DNA of 64,000 nt from Cytophagaceae bacterium (GCA_016722655.1 JADKIR010000004.1:2666001-2730000); one strand, 5' to 3'; positions 45,793 to 54,658 are shown, counted from the first letter of the stretch. Notes: generated from the letters alone by a model not told the origin. A program made the numbers and translations.

Positions 45793-46187
45793 TGAAAATA
45801 ATTATCGACACACAAATTTTTATTTGGACTATTAGCCACCCTGAAAGACTTTCAAAAAATACAATTGATTTATTACAGGAGAATGATATTTTTTTGAGTC
45901 AAATAAGTTTAATGGAAATTGCTATTAAACAAAGAATCGGAAAGTTGCCGGAATTAACTATTGAAATTGAGGAATTAATAGAGCAGTTAATAAAAGATAA
46001 TTTCCAGATCTTACCCATAAAAAACGAACACATCGCAGCTTACAATAAAATCCCACTTTTTGAATACCATCGTGACCCATTTGACAGATTACTGATTGCT
46101 ACTTCATTTTCTGAAAAAATACCTCTTATTTCTTCCGATAAAAACTTGGAATTGTATAAAGATTTAGTAGAAATTATTTCAAATTAA
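45792..46187 (+). CDS. VapC-like PIN-domain ribonuclease toxin
   Basis: This 131-residue PIN protein has IIIDTQIFIW (Asp6), QISLMEIAIK (Glu about 43) and EYHRDPFDRLLIA (Asp about 98), with SSDKNLELY as the last acidic site, so the metal-binding set is complete. It overlaps the antitoxin by 1 bp and its 3' end overlaps convergent xerD by 14 bp. VapC-type toxins cleave RNA. Confidence 0.88.
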   Translation: MKIIIDTQIFIWTISHPERLSKNTIDLLQENDIFLSQISLMEIAIKQRIGKLPELTIEIEELIEQLIKDNFQILPIKNEHIAAYNKIPLFEYHRDPFDRLLIATSFSEKIPLISSDKNLELYKDLVEIISN

Positions 46188-47082
46188 ATTTGTTTTTGCC
46201 TCTCGGATGAAACTCTCTCAAGGTTTGAGATAAATATTCGCGGTCAAGATGCGTATAAATTTCGGTTGTTGTGATGGATTCATGTCCCAACATGGCCTGA
46301 ACCGCCCTTAAATCGGCACCACCTTCGACCAGATGCGTTGCAAAACTATGCCTCAAAGTATGAGGAGAAATGTTTTTGTGCACGCCAGCTCTTTCGGCTA
46401 AATCTTTAATAATTAAAAATATCATAACTCTTGTAAGTGCTTTTCCTCTGCGATTAAGAAAAACAAAGTCCTGAAATTCGGCTTCAATCTTTAGCTGACT
46501 CCGGTTTTCATTTATATAAAGTTTAATGGCAGTTGCCGAGGCATTTCCCAGTGGTACCAGACGCATTTTGTTTCCTTTTCCGGTGATACGAAGAAATCCT
46601 TCTTTAAAATAACAATCACTGATTTTGAGATTTACCAACTCGCTTACCCTCAAACCACTGCCGTAAAACGTTTCTATTATGGCTTTATTTCTGTGTCCCT
46701 CAGGCAGGCTCAGATCAATGCAACTAATCATTTTTTCTATTTCATGAAAATGAAGCGTTTCGGGTAATTTTCTAACGATTTTTGGACTGGAAATCAAATA
46801 TGTAGGGTCGGTTTCAATCTGCTTTTCCAGTAATAAATATTCGAAAAATGCCTTCAGGCCACTTAAAATCCTCGATTGGCTGTTGGCAGCTAAGCCAATT
46901 TCATTGAGAAATGCCAAGAAGCTCTGAATCTGCGATTGAGTTGTGCTTTTTAAGTCCTGATTGTCAGGCAAAAAGCCTTTAAGTTTTTGAATATCATGTT
47001 CATACGATTCCAGCGAGTTGACCGAAAGTCCCCGTTCGAGTTTCAGATAATTCCTGAAATTTCGTATGAGTTTATCATTCAT
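46174..47082 (-). CDS. xerD: Tyrosine recombinase XerD-like
   Basis: This 302-residue site-specific recombinase has an N-terminal SAM-like DNA-binding domain and the catalytic residues: YGSGLRVSELVNLK (Arg about 147), HTLRHSFATHLVEGGA (HxxR), LGHESITTTEIYTHL (His and Tyr). It is full length and linked to pepP rather than to a mobile element, consistent with the chromosomal XerD used at dif. A dif site was not found in the window. Its ATG overlaps the pepP-like gene stop. Confidence 0.92.
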   Translation of the reverse strand: MNDKLIRNFRNYLKLERGLSVNSLESYEHDIQKLKGFLPDNQDLKSTTQSQIQSFLAFLNEIGLAANSQSRILSGLKAFFEYLLLEKQIETDPTYLISSPKIVRKLPETLHFHEIEKMISCIDLSLPEGHRNKAIIETFYGSGLRVSELVNLKISDCYFKEGFLRITGKGNKMRLVPLGNASATAIKLYINENRSQLKIEAEFQDFVFLNRRGKALTRVMIFLIIKDLAERAGVHKNISPHTLRHSFATHLVEGGADLRAVQAMLGHESITTTEIYTHLDREYLSQTLREFHPRGKNKFNLK

Positions 47083-48353
47083 TTTTTCATCATTTTTTCT
47101 ATTTCATCAACTTCCAACGGAATGCCCTCCATCAAGTCAATATTTCCGTTTTCAGTAATCAAAATATCATTTTCAAGTCTGATTCCCAGGTTTTCTTCAG
47201 GTATATAAATACCAGGCTCACAAGTCAGTACCATATTTGGAGCCAGGGGTATCTCCCTGTCACCCACATCATGCACATCTAAGCCCAGATGATGACAAAC
47301 GCCATGAGGAAAGTATTTTAAGAGGATTTTCGGATTGTTTTTTAATTCGTTTTTAGTGCAAATTTTTAGTTTAACGAGCTCATTGCCAATCAGATGCTGT
47401 GTTTCTTTTTTTAGATTCTGGATGGTGTTTCCGGAAACCATCTGTTTTCTTATTTTATAAAAAACTTCCAAAACAGACTCATAAACCTCTCTTTGTCGCT
47501 CTGAAAATTTTCCTGAAACCGGTAAAACCCGGGTCATATCTCCTTTATAATTGCCATATTCTGCACCAAAATCCAATAGAACCGTATCTCCGGCTTTACA
47601 AGATTCATTATTGGATACATAATGCAACACACAAGCATTTTTACCAGAAGCAACTATCGGCTCGAAAGCATGATGCCTGCTTTTGTTTTTTAGAAATATA
47701 TAGCTCAAATCGGCTTCAATTTCATATTCCATTTTTCCCGGAATAAGGTTTTGTGCAGCATATTGCAGCCCCTTTCCGGTAATTTTTATGGCTTTTCTTA
47801 TTAGCTCAATTTCCTCAGATTCTTTTATTTGCCGGGCATTGTTAAGTGATTCACTTATATTTTTGGTATTAATTCCTGTGAATTTTCTTTTAACTTGTGT
47901 TAATAAATACTTTTCTTTTGACCTGAATGCCGTGCCTTTTCCCTGCGAGATGTCCTGATGAAAACAAACTGTTGTTTTACCTTTTAGTATTTCCTCCAAG
48001 ACACTCCAAAACTCTGTCGCCCATTTTACATTTTCAATTCCAGAAATCTCTGACGCCTCTTCCATGCTTAGTTTTTCTCCTTCCCAAACCTTGATTTTTT
48101 CATTGGTTTCTCTTACAAAAAGTATTTCTCGGTCTTTGTCTTTTTGAGCAAATGGGTTGATTATCAAATAACAATCTTCCTGATCGATTCCTGTAAGATA
48201 AAAAAAGTTGGAATTTTGGATAAACCCAAATACCCCGTCTGCATTTGATGGAAGCGGGTCATTGGATGTAAAAATGGCGATTTCGGAAGTACTTAAATGT
48301 ACTTTTTTTCTATTTTTAATAAAAAGAGCCGGAGATATTTTTTCGTACCTCAT
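47079..48353 (-). CDS. Xaa-Pro aminopeptidase P-like (M24B)
   Basis: This 424-residue metallopeptidase removes N-terminal residues before proline. An N-terminal creatinase-like domain (~1-165) precedes the pita-bread domain with the dinuclear metal ligands: LLDFGAEYGNYKGDMTRV (two Asp), CHHLGLDVHDVG (His), VLTCEPGIYIPE (Glu) and GIRLENDILI (Glu). It overlaps xerD by 4 bp and is divergent from the subtilase gene. Confidence 0.93.
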   Translation of the reverse strand: MRYEKISPALFIKNRKKVHLSTSEIAIFTSNDPLPSNADGVFGFIQNSNFFYLTGIDQEDCYLIINPFAQKDKDREILFVRETNEKIKVWEGEKLSMEEASEISGIENVKWATEFWSVLEEILKGKTTVCFHQDISQGKGTAFRSKEKYLLTQVKRKFTGINTKNISESLNNARQIKESEEIELIRKAIKITGKGLQYAAQNLIPGKMEYEIEADLSYIFLKNKSRHHAFEPIVASGKNACVLHYVSNNESCKAGDTVLLDFGAEYGNYKGDMTRVLPVSGKFSERQREVYESVLEVFYKIRKQMVSGNTIQNLKKETQHLIGNELVKLKICTKNELKNNPKILLKYFPHGVCHHLGLDVHDVGDREIPLAPNMVLTCEPGIYIPEENLGIRLENDILITENGNIDLMEGIPLEVDEIEKMMKK

Positions 48354-48369
48354 TTATGGTTTTGAATGT

Positions 48370-48377
48370 TATTTTTG
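48370..48377 (+). promoter_or_regulatory. Putative -7 element for the S8 peptidase gene
   Basis: TATTTTTG matches TANNTTTG; the predicted start site near 48385 lies upstream of the TTG at 48400 and excludes the longer frame that begins inside the divergent gene. No -33 TTTG at proper spacing is seen. Confidence 0.45.
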
Positions 48378-48399
48378 CAAAATAAACACAAAAAAGGCA

Positions 48400-49926
48400 T
48401 TGACACGATTAACCCTGTTTTTATCATTTTTTTTATTTTCGGTTTGTGGGTTTTCTCAAAAAAACTACTGGGTTTATTTTGCCAAAAGAGATTTGACACA
48501 AAAAAATGTAGTTTCAGCAAAAACTTTGGAAAACAGGAGAAAATTAGGTTTAAATGAATTTCAGGAAACGGATTTCGGACCTTCGGACTCCATATTGAAT
48601 ATTTTGAAAGATAATCATTTGAAAATAAGGCAAGTCAGCAGATGGCTCAACGCCGCATCTGTTGAAATCGAAGACCCACAGCAAATTGCCAGCTTAAAAA
48701 AGTTAAATGATATCAAAGCCACAGTGCCATTGGGCAATAGTCTGTTTTATACAAATAATAAGTATCTGGGTGAAGACTGGTATATAACTTTTGCCATTAA
48801 TCAAATGAATGGGCCGGCATTTTTAGATCAAAATCTTAACGGGCAGGGTGTTTCCATTGGTGTAATAGACGGTGGTTTTTTAAACGCTAATTCCGACAAA
48901 ACACTTTCACATATATTTAAAAATCAACAGATTAAAGCCACAAAGGATTTTTATTTTCCTGATAAAAAAGATTTTTATGGGGAGAAAAAATCTGATCAGG
49001 AATTTCATGGAACCGCAGTAATGAGCTTTATTGGCGGGATAGACTTTGAACGAAAATTACAGATTGGGATGGCTCCCGCTGCCGATTTTTATTTGGCCCG
49101 AACCGAATCCTCCACCCGAGAGTCAAGAGTGGAAGAGGACAACTGGCTGGCTGCAGCGGAGTGGCTCGACAGTCTGGGTGTGAGGCTGGTCAATTCCTCG
49201 CTGGGTTATGCCCAGGGTTTTACCGATTCCAAAGAAAATTACCAGCCTGAGCAAATGGACGGCCAAACTTCCATAATTGCAAGGGCGGCTAAAATCGCCG
49301 CCGAACAAAAAGGGATGATTTTGGTCCTAAGTGCAGGAAATGAAGGGGAAAACAAAGCCTGGCAGGGGTATATATCTACTCCCGGCGATGTTGAACAAGC
49401 CATTAGTGTCGGTGCCAACGACCAAAATGGCTTGAAAATGAGTTACAGTTCAAAAGGAAGAGAAGATGTTAAATTCCTGAAGCCAGACCTAACCGCTTTT
49501 TCAGAATACGGTACCAGCTTTGCGGCTCCGTTGATTACAGGTTTTGTTGCGTGTATGTTGCAGAAAAACCCGGCTTTAAAATTGTCTGAAATAAAGGCAA
49601 TGCTCAATGCTTCAGGTGCTTATGCCTTAGTGCCTAATAATTTTATAGGATCGGGTTTTCCGAAAGCCGATCTAGTATTGAAGCAGATGAAAGGCGAATT
49701 GCCGGAGCATAAAATTGAAGAACTTAATCTAAGAAAGGCCTTCGAATTGAAAGCAAAAAAAGGAGACAGTCTGGTGATTTTTCATAAAAAAGACAAAAGA
49801 AATGTGCTATCTCAGGAATTTAGGCTTGTTAAGGAGTCAAAGGTGAAAATTAAAAAGCCACATGAAGCACTTTACAGCACTATCAATCACAATGGAAAGA
49901 TTTACAAAGTAAAGTGGAAAAATTAA
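48400..49926 (+). CDS. Exported S8 (subtilisin-like) serine peptidase
   Basis: From a TTG at 48400 the protein has ~508 residues with a good signal peptide (TRLTLFLSFFLFSVCGFSQ). The catalytic triad lies in VSIGVIDGGFLNA (Asp), DQEFHGTAVMSFIGG (His) and EYGTSFAAPLITG (Ser), with SAGNEGENKAWQG for the oxyanion Asn. A short C-terminal beta region lacks a recognisable T9SS sorting domain. The frame is open upstream to 48208, inside the divergent aminopeptidase gene, but a -7 box at 48370 supports the TTG start. The substrate is unknown. Confidence 0.9.
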   Translation: MTRLTLFLSFFLFSVCGFSQKNYWVYFAKRDLTQKNVVSAKTLENRRKLGLNEFQETDFGPSDSILNILKDNHLKIRQVSRWLNAASVEIEDPQQIASLKKLNDIKATVPLGNSLFYTNNKYLGEDWYITFAINQMNGPAFLDQNLNGQGVSIGVIDGGFLNANSDKTLSHIFKNQQIKATKDFYFPDKKDFYGEKKSDQEFHGTAVMSFIGGIDFERKLQIGMAPAADFYLARTESSTRESRVEEDNWLAAAEWLDSLGVRLVNSSLGYAQGFTDSKENYQPEQMDGQTSIIARAAKIAAEQKGMILVLSAGNEGENKAWQGYISTPGDVEQAISVGANDQNGLKMSYSSKGREDVKFLKPDLTAFSEYGTSFAAPLITGFVACMLQKNPALKLSEIKAMLNASGAYALVPNNFIGSGFPKADLVLKQMKGELPEHKIEELNLRKAFELKAKKGDSLVIFHKKDKRNVLSQEFRLVKESKVKIKKPHEALYSTINHNGKIYKVKWKN

Positions 49927-50735
49927 TTTTTAGGCCTCAAAATCAGCACTCCTGAGTGTTTTTTTACCCTTTGCAAATATTGATTTAAGGTTTCTTCCGA
50001 GATAATCACTTTTTTCTTTTCAAGTGAGGCATGCAAAAGCTTGAGTTTACCGTTTTGCCAAACCGCAAATCCTTCATGGTTTACATCCAGACCGGCCACT
50101 GTTGAGGTAAAAGCAATGATGTCTCCGTCTTTTATGAGGGAAACATAATTACTAAAGTTGTCTTTCGGAACGTAAAAAAATGGTATTTTCGAAATATTCT
50201 GTTCCACAACTGTAAGTTTTAAAATATTTTCAGCCGATGAAAGTGCGGGATACAATTTGCTATTTTGGCTCATAAAATCAATTTTTTTATTGAGTTTTAC
50301 TCCAAATATCGGTGACAGATCCTGTAGGTATCCATACCTTTCAGCTTGTTTTGCCCATTCAAAGAAATAGTGAATTCTGGAAGTATATCCATCAATTTTA
50401 CCATTTCTGTATCTTAGTTTTTGAAGCATTTTCATGTAGTTTTCCTCGGTTTTCTGCCCTGATTTTTTCGTTAGAGCCAGTGCCAGCACGTTTTCTACCA
50501 GGGTATAACAATCAAATCCATCGAGTTTACAGACCAGTTTTTCCTCAGGACCTTCAAGGGTACCTGCCAGATATGGAGTGCCAAGAAAATTTTGAGAAAT
50601 ATCTATAATGTCCTGAGCAACAGTGCCTTTTGAGGGTTGTTTAAGAATTTCTTCGGGCGTAAAACTCTGTGAAAAAATTCTGGGAGTTAACAAAAAAATA
50701 CCCGAAAGGGTTAAAACAATTATTCTATTTTTCAT
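49923..50735 (-). CDS. DUF1460 (N-acetylmuramoyl-L-alanine amidase-like) exported protein
   Basis: This ~270-residue protein from the ATG at 50735 has a signal peptide (KNRIIVLTLSGIFLLTPRIFS). FLGTPYLAGTLEGPEEKLVC then LDGFDCYTLVENVLALAL has the Cys in a DxxTFVE-like CYTLVE setting; SRIHYFFEWA and VNHEGFAVWQNGK (His) complete an NlpC/P60-like catalytic set, as in DUF1460. The family cleaves peptidoglycan peptides or amides. Its end overlaps the subtilase gene by 4 bp convergently. Confidence 0.85.
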   Translation of the reverse strand: MKNRIIVLTLSGIFLLTPRIFSQSFTPEEILKQPSKGTVAQDIIDISQNFLGTPYLAGTLEGPEEKLVCKLDGFDCYTLVENVLALALTKKSGQKTEENYMKMLQKLRYRNGKIDGYTSRIHYFFEWAKQAERYGYLQDLSPIFGVKLNKKIDFMSQNSKLYPALSSAENILKLTVVEQNISKIPFFYVPKDNFSNYVSLIKDGDIIAFTSTVAGLDVNHEGFAVWQNGKLKLLHASLEKKKVIISEETLNQYLQRVKKHSGVLILRPKN

Positions 50736-50753
50736 ATTTTTCAAAATCAAGCA

Positions 50754-51215
50754 TCAGATAATTGGTGCATTTCGCAACAGATTTTCTTCTAACGAAATAA
50801 ATGTCTCGGTTCGTTGAATTCCCTGCACTTTTTGGATTTTATCATGTAAAACCTCCCTTAAGTGTGCGGTATCACGACACATTAATTTCACAAAAATACT
50901 ATAATTTCCGGTTGTGTAGTTTATACTCACTATTTCCGGTATCTCAGCCAATTGTGCTGCCGCCCTATCGTATTGCTCACTTTTTTCCAGGTAAATCCCC
51001 AAAAATGCCGATATATCCCAACCGAGTTTTTTTACGTCAATTTTTATTCCTGAGCCGGTTATGACTTTTTGATTTTCCAGCTTTTTAACTCTGGTGTGCA
51101 CTGCCCCCTGCGACAAAAACACCTTTTCACCGATTTCAGCATACGACATTTTAGCATCTTCTGACAGAAGCCTCAAAATTTTGAGGTCTATTTCATCAAA
51201 TTGTTCTTTAAGCAT
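50754..51215 (-). CDS. Lrp/AsnC family transcriptional regulator
   Basis: This 153-residue regulator has an N-terminal winged HTH (DEIDLKILRLLSEDAKMSYA, GEKVFLSQGAVHTRVKKLEN) and a C-terminal RAM ligand domain (GNYSIFVKLMCRDTAHLREVL, VQGIQRTETFISLEENLL). It is 18 bp upstream of the DUF1460 gene on the same strand. Effector amino acid and targets are unknown. Confidence 0.93.
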   Translation of the reverse strand: MLKEQFDEIDLKILRLLSEDAKMSYAEIGEKVFLSQGAVHTRVKKLENQKVITGSGIKIDVKKLGWDISAFLGIYLEKSEQYDRAAAQLAEIPEIVSINYTTGNYSIFVKLMCRDTAHLREVLHDKIQKVQGIQRTETFISLEENLLRNAPII

Positions 51216-51351
51216 CTGAATATTTTTTAGTACTCAATACAAATTTCATAAATTTTCTAAATAATATTTAGCTTTTTTAAAAAAATGTTAAATGAAAACT
51301 AAAAAATAGATATTTTTTATAAATAATTTTTATCAATTAAAAATTTGGACT

Positions 51352-51359
51352 TAACTTTG
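51352..51359 (+). promoter_or_regulatory. Putative -7 element for the tRNA-like RNA
   Basis: TAACTTTG is an exact TANNTTTG match; transcription would begin near 51366, about 30 nt before the 8-bp closing stem of the RNA. No clear -33 TTTG is present. Confidence 0.5.
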
Positions 51360-51397
51360 CATTGTTCTTTTGAGAAACGATAAAGTTCTGATAAATA

Positions 51398-51569
51398 CTG
51401 TAGGATGACGAAACTGGCAGCCGTGCCCTCCTGTCTCGGGGGTGGTGAGTTCAGGATAAACAGAGAGTAAAGCCGGACGGGTTTTTTCCAATGTCGACTG
51501 GGGTTGACCACCAAAAATTTTGCTCTTCAGCTAACTGCATCGTGGGCGGTTCGACTCCCCCTCCTACAG
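51398..51569 (+). ncRNA. Structured RNA with tRNA-like ends, class unknown
   Basis: No protein gene fits here. CTGTAGGA (51398-51405) pairs fully with TCCTACAG (51562-51569), like an acceptor stem. TGACGAAACTGG (51406-51417) resembles a class II tRNA A box/D arm with stem ACG/CGT; CCCTC (51426-51430) and GGGGG (51438-51442) form a hairpin with loop CTGTCTC; GGTTCGACTCC (51548-51558) is a B-box-like T loop. Between them ~100 nt form extra helices, notably GAGAGTAAA with TTTGCTCTT, and a TCGAC-GTTGA hairpin. It has a -7 box at 51352 and a strong terminator at 51574-51626, so it is its own transcript. It is not a normal tRNA; no tag reading frame as in tmRNA was seen. Confidence 0.65.
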
Positions 51570-51573
51570 CGAT

Positions 51574-51626
51574 AATAGGCATGAGAAGAAAAACTTAAAA
51601 AATATTTTTTTCATGCCTATTTTTTT
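51574..51626 (+). terminator. Rho-independent terminator after the tRNA-like RNA
   Basis: AATAGGCATGA (51574-51584) pairs perfectly with TCATGCCTATT (51611-51621), with further A/T pairing inside the loop, followed by T residues to 51626. Confidence 0.88.
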
Positions 51627-51701
51627 GCATATTTGTATTGAAAAAAATTAAATAAGAAAGATATTATTTGGTTTTTAGTTTGTTGATGAAGTGTAATTGC
51701 G

Positions 51702-51731
51702 ACACACAATCTCGTTTTGTAGATTGTGTGT
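51702..51731. promoter_or_regulatory. Perfect 11-bp inverted repeat upstream of the DUF819 gene
   Basis: ACACACAATCT (51702-51712), loop CGTTTTGT, AGATTGTGTGT (51721-51731). It ends at the -33 element of the promoter 51732-51764, so it could be an operator; the T-rich sequence after it would also permit a terminator. Confidence 0.6.
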
Positions 51732-51764
51732 TTTGTTTTATTGGAAGTTTCGTTCCTATATTTG
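51732..51764 (+). promoter_or_regulatory. Bacteroidota-type promoter for the DUF819 gene
   Basis: TTTG at 51732-51735, a 21-bp spacer and TATATTTG at 51757-51764 match the consensus. The start site would be near 51771, with the ATG at 51782. Confidence 0.6.
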
Positions 51765-51781
51765 GGTAAAAAAATACCCTG

Positions 51782-53029
51782 ATGGAGAAGGAAGTTCTGA
51801 TTTCTAACGATGCTGTCGTTGCCGGCATTTTATTTTTAATATTACTTGTTGTATTCAAAGCTGCACGATTTCCTTATCCAATTCTTCAAAAGTTTTTTAC
51901 CTTTTTTCCTCCGATATTGCTGTGTTATTTTTTACCCGGCCTTCTAAATACTTTAGGTGTTTTTTCCGGAGAGAAGTCGCAGGTTTATCCATTTGTTTCC
52001 AAATATTTGTTGCCTGCCACGCTTTTTTTATTTACCATCAGTCTTGACATCGATATGCTCAAGAAACTCGGATGGAAAGCTCTTGTGGTGTTTTTGAGTG
52101 GTACGCTTGGGGTGATTGTGGGTGGTCCCCTGGCTGTGAAAATTGTCCACATAATCAAACCCGAGGTATTTATGATGGGTACAGAAAACGAAGTATGGAG
52201 AGGTCTGGGAACAATTGCCGGCAGCTGGATTGGTGGTGGGGCAAACCAAACGGCCCTGAAAGAGATTTTGCAACCTTCGGCATATGTGTTTTCTCAAAGC
52301 GTAGCCGTAGATGTATTAGTAGCAGAGGCCTGGCTGGCGGTTTTACTGGTTGGCGTTGCCAATGCTCCAAAAGTCAACAAATGGCTTAAAGCCGACGCCA
52401 GTATTGTTGAAGACATGAAAAATAAAGTCGCAGACCTTACCAGACAAAACGAAAAGATTCCATCATACTATGATTTTCTGAAGATCTTTGGCATTTCTAT
52501 AATATTTACTGGTTTGTCTTATTTTTTAGCTGACCTAATTACTCCCTGGGTAAAAGGCAACCACCCGGAATGGTCAAAGTTTAGCCTTACCTCAACATTT
52601 TTTTGGGTAGTATTTTTGATTACTGTTTTCGGAATCATAAGTTCCAGAACTAAAATCAGGCAGTTGGAGTATGTCGGAGCTTCAAAAATCGCTTCATTGA
52701 TGCTATATTTATTGGTTGCTTCCATCGGTATGCAGATGGACCTGCTTGCCATTGCAGACAATTTGTGGCTTTTTCTGGTGGGGATTATCTGGATTTTGAC
52801 TCATGTTATTTTTGTAGTGCTGGCTAGCAAATTTGTAAAAGCCCCTTATTTTATGCTTGCAGTGGGTTCGCAGGCAAACATCGGTGGGGCGGCTTCGGCT
52901 TCGGTGGTTGCAGGAGCATTTCATCCTACTTTAGTACCCATAGGTGTTATTTTTTCAGTCTTGGGATATGCCATCGGTACTTATGGTGGCTATTTGACAG
53001 CACTTTTGATGCACTGGGTATTGTCTTAA
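51782..53029 (+). CDS. DUF819 family membrane transporter
   Basis: This 415-residue protein has about eleven hydrophobic helices. WRGLGTIAGSWIGGGANQTA (about 139-158) and AVGSQANIGGAASASVVAG (about 360-378) are the paired glycine-rich loops of the DUF819 family (distant from GltS-like carriers); the cargo is not established. It is a single gene with its own promoter and an 11-bp palindrome upstream. Confidence 0.9.
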   Translation: MEKEVLISNDAVVAGILFLILLVVFKAARFPYPILQKFFTFFPPILLCYFLPGLLNTLGVFSGEKSQVYPFVSKYLLPATLFLFTISLDIDMLKKLGWKALVVFLSGTLGVIVGGPLAVKIVHIIKPEVFMMGTENEVWRGLGTIAGSWIGGGANQTALKEILQPSAYVFSQSVAVDVLVAEAWLAVLLVGVANAPKVNKWLKADASIVEDMKNKVADLTRQNEKIPSYYDFLKIFGISIIFTGLSYFLADLITPWVKGNHPEWSKFSLTSTFFWVVFLITVFGIISSRTKIRQLEYVGASKIASLMLYLLVASIGMQMDLLAIADNLWLFLVGIIWILTHVIFVVLASKFVKAPYFMLAVGSQANIGGAASASVVAGAFHPTLVPIGVIFSVLGYAIGTYGGYLTALLMHWVLS

Positions 53030-53087
53030 TTGGCTTGGTTTTTGATTATTCTGTTGTACCGTTTGATAATTAAACTTACGGCTACAA

Positions 53088-54563
53088 ATGACCTGGAGAT
53101 TATTAGTAAAATATGCAATGGGGCTTACCCTGATTTTGGGTAAAGGGATAGCTGTGGGGCAATCTTCCAGAAAACTGATATATTCCATGGAAATCGGTGG
53201 ATATTATTCCACCAACAATAAAATCCCTTTTTGGTTAAGAAGCAATCAATTTGGTGCCATTCCCGGTGTATCCAATACTTTATTATTTCGGCAAAATCTT
53301 TATTCAAAGCAGGATACCTCTAAAAAACGATTTATTCCATCTTATGGTTTTGACATGGCTATTGTGACGGGTGGTCAGGCCAAAGTCGTGATTCCTGAGG
53401 CATTTTATAGCCTGAAATACAAAAAATGGAATTTGCTTTTGGGTAGAAAAAAGCAGGTTCATGGTTTTATGGATTCTACATTGAGTAGTGGTTCTATTAC
53501 CTGGTCAGGCAATTCGCTTCCTATTCCTGAGGTTCAGATCGGTATTCCGGAATATACTAAATTTTTATCTAAAAGAATTTATCTAAAAGGTCATTTTTCG
53601 CATGGATGGTTTGGAAATCAAACTACTGTAAAGCGGTATTATTTGCATCAAAAAAGCCTTTATGTCAGATTTGGAAAGCCTGAATCCAAAATTAAACTTT
53701 ATGGCGGAATGCTGCATAATGCTCAATGGGGGGGAATACCTAAATACAAGATACCACCTTCAGATCCCAGATATGTAAACGGCAAATTTCCTTCAGATTG
53801 GTACACTTATCTCAATATTTTGGTTCCCGTTACCAATCCTGCTCCCGATTCTGCTTATGCTGATTTTGACCTGGAGAATCGTTTTGGTAATCACATAGGT
53901 CAGATTGATATGGGAGGAGAAATAAATTTAGAAAAATATAAATGGCTGATTTATAAACAATTGATTTTTGAAACCGGCCAGACCTTCAGTAGTTTAACCA
54001 ATCTTGATGATGGGCTCTATGGAGTTTCCTTACAAATCAAAGAACCTGAGGCAAAGATCAATCGGGTAGTGGTTGAATTTCTTCATACCACCAACCAGGG
54101 AATTTACCGTTCGGGTTTTTTGCGGTTGATTGGTTTTTATGGAAGACATTATGGAAGAAATCAGAATTTTTATTTTAATCACATGCAATACTTGGATGGC
54201 TGGTCTTATAATGACCTCACCATCGGGACCCCTCTAATGATCCCAAATCCGGAGATTCGTAATGAAAAAAGTATAGGAGGGGATTCGAAATTTACTAATA
54301 ATAACAGGTTAAAAGTGGGCTATTTTGGGCTTAATTCAAAGATAAATTCAGTACTGTTGGAGACCAGGTTTTCTTATGGCCGAAACTTTGGTTCTCCATT
54401 CAACAATTTTGGATCTGCTGACCAGATGTCATTTGGTATAAAAGCTCAGATTCCGGCTCCCTACTGGTCTGGAACAATTAATTTAGGTGTAGGTATTGAG
54501 CAGGGTGATCTCATCTATGACAACTATGGTTTTTTTGCTTCTTTTAAGAAAGTCTGGAAATGA
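53088..54563 (+). CDS. Capsule assembly Wzi-family outer membrane protein
   Basis: This 491-residue protein has a signal peptide (about 1-25, ending AVGQS) and a long beta-barrel with Wzi-like features: IPFWLRSNQFGAIPG, KYKKWNLLLGRKKQVHGFMD, GGMLHNAQWGG and FYGRHYGRNQNFYFNH. Wzi anchors capsule or exports surface polysaccharide in Proteobacteria; in Bacteroidota the role is inferred. No capsule genes flank it. Confidence 0.83.
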   Translation: MTWRLLVKYAMGLTLILGKGIAVGQSSRKLIYSMEIGGYYSTNNKIPFWLRSNQFGAIPGVSNTLLFRQNLYSKQDTSKKRFIPSYGFDMAIVTGGQAKVVIPEAFYSLKYKKWNLLLGRKKQVHGFMDSTLSSGSITWSGNSLPIPEVQIGIPEYTKFLSKRIYLKGHFSHGWFGNQTTVKRYYLHQKSLYVRFGKPESKIKLYGGMLHNAQWGGIPKYKIPPSDPRYVNGKFPSDWYTYLNILVPVTNPAPDSAYADFDLENRFGNHIGQIDMGGEINLEKYKWLIYKQLIFETGQTFSSLTNLDDGLYGVSLQIKEPEAKINRVVVEFLHTTNQGIYRSGFLRLIGFYGRHYGRNQNFYFNHMQYLDGWSYNDLTIGTPLMIPNPEIRNEKSIGGDSKFTNNNRLKVGYFGLNSKINSVLLETRFSYGRNFGSPFNNFGSADQMSFGIKAQIPAPYWSGTINLGVGIEQGDLIYDNYGFFASFKKVWK

Positions 54564-54658
54564 AATTTTGAAGATTTCAGTATTATCTTGACCAAGTTCA
54601 TGTTTTTATTACTTCAAACGGACTAAATTTGAATTTTAAGTTTTAAAAATTCTTTTTT

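Noticed and set aside
46174..47082. Integrase of a mobile element
   Set aside because: It is XerD-like in length and coupled to an aminopeptidase gene, with no attachment sites, phage or conjugation genes around.
51317..51514. 65-codon minus-strand frame
   Set aside because: Lies antisense to the structured RNA and its promoter, with no protein-like features.
51398..51569. tmRNA or ordinary tRNA
   Set aside because: No tag reading frame with an AA-stop end and only ~172 nt between closing stems; for a tRNA the insert is ~100 nt too long and the anticodon loop is abnormal. Left as RNA of unknown class.
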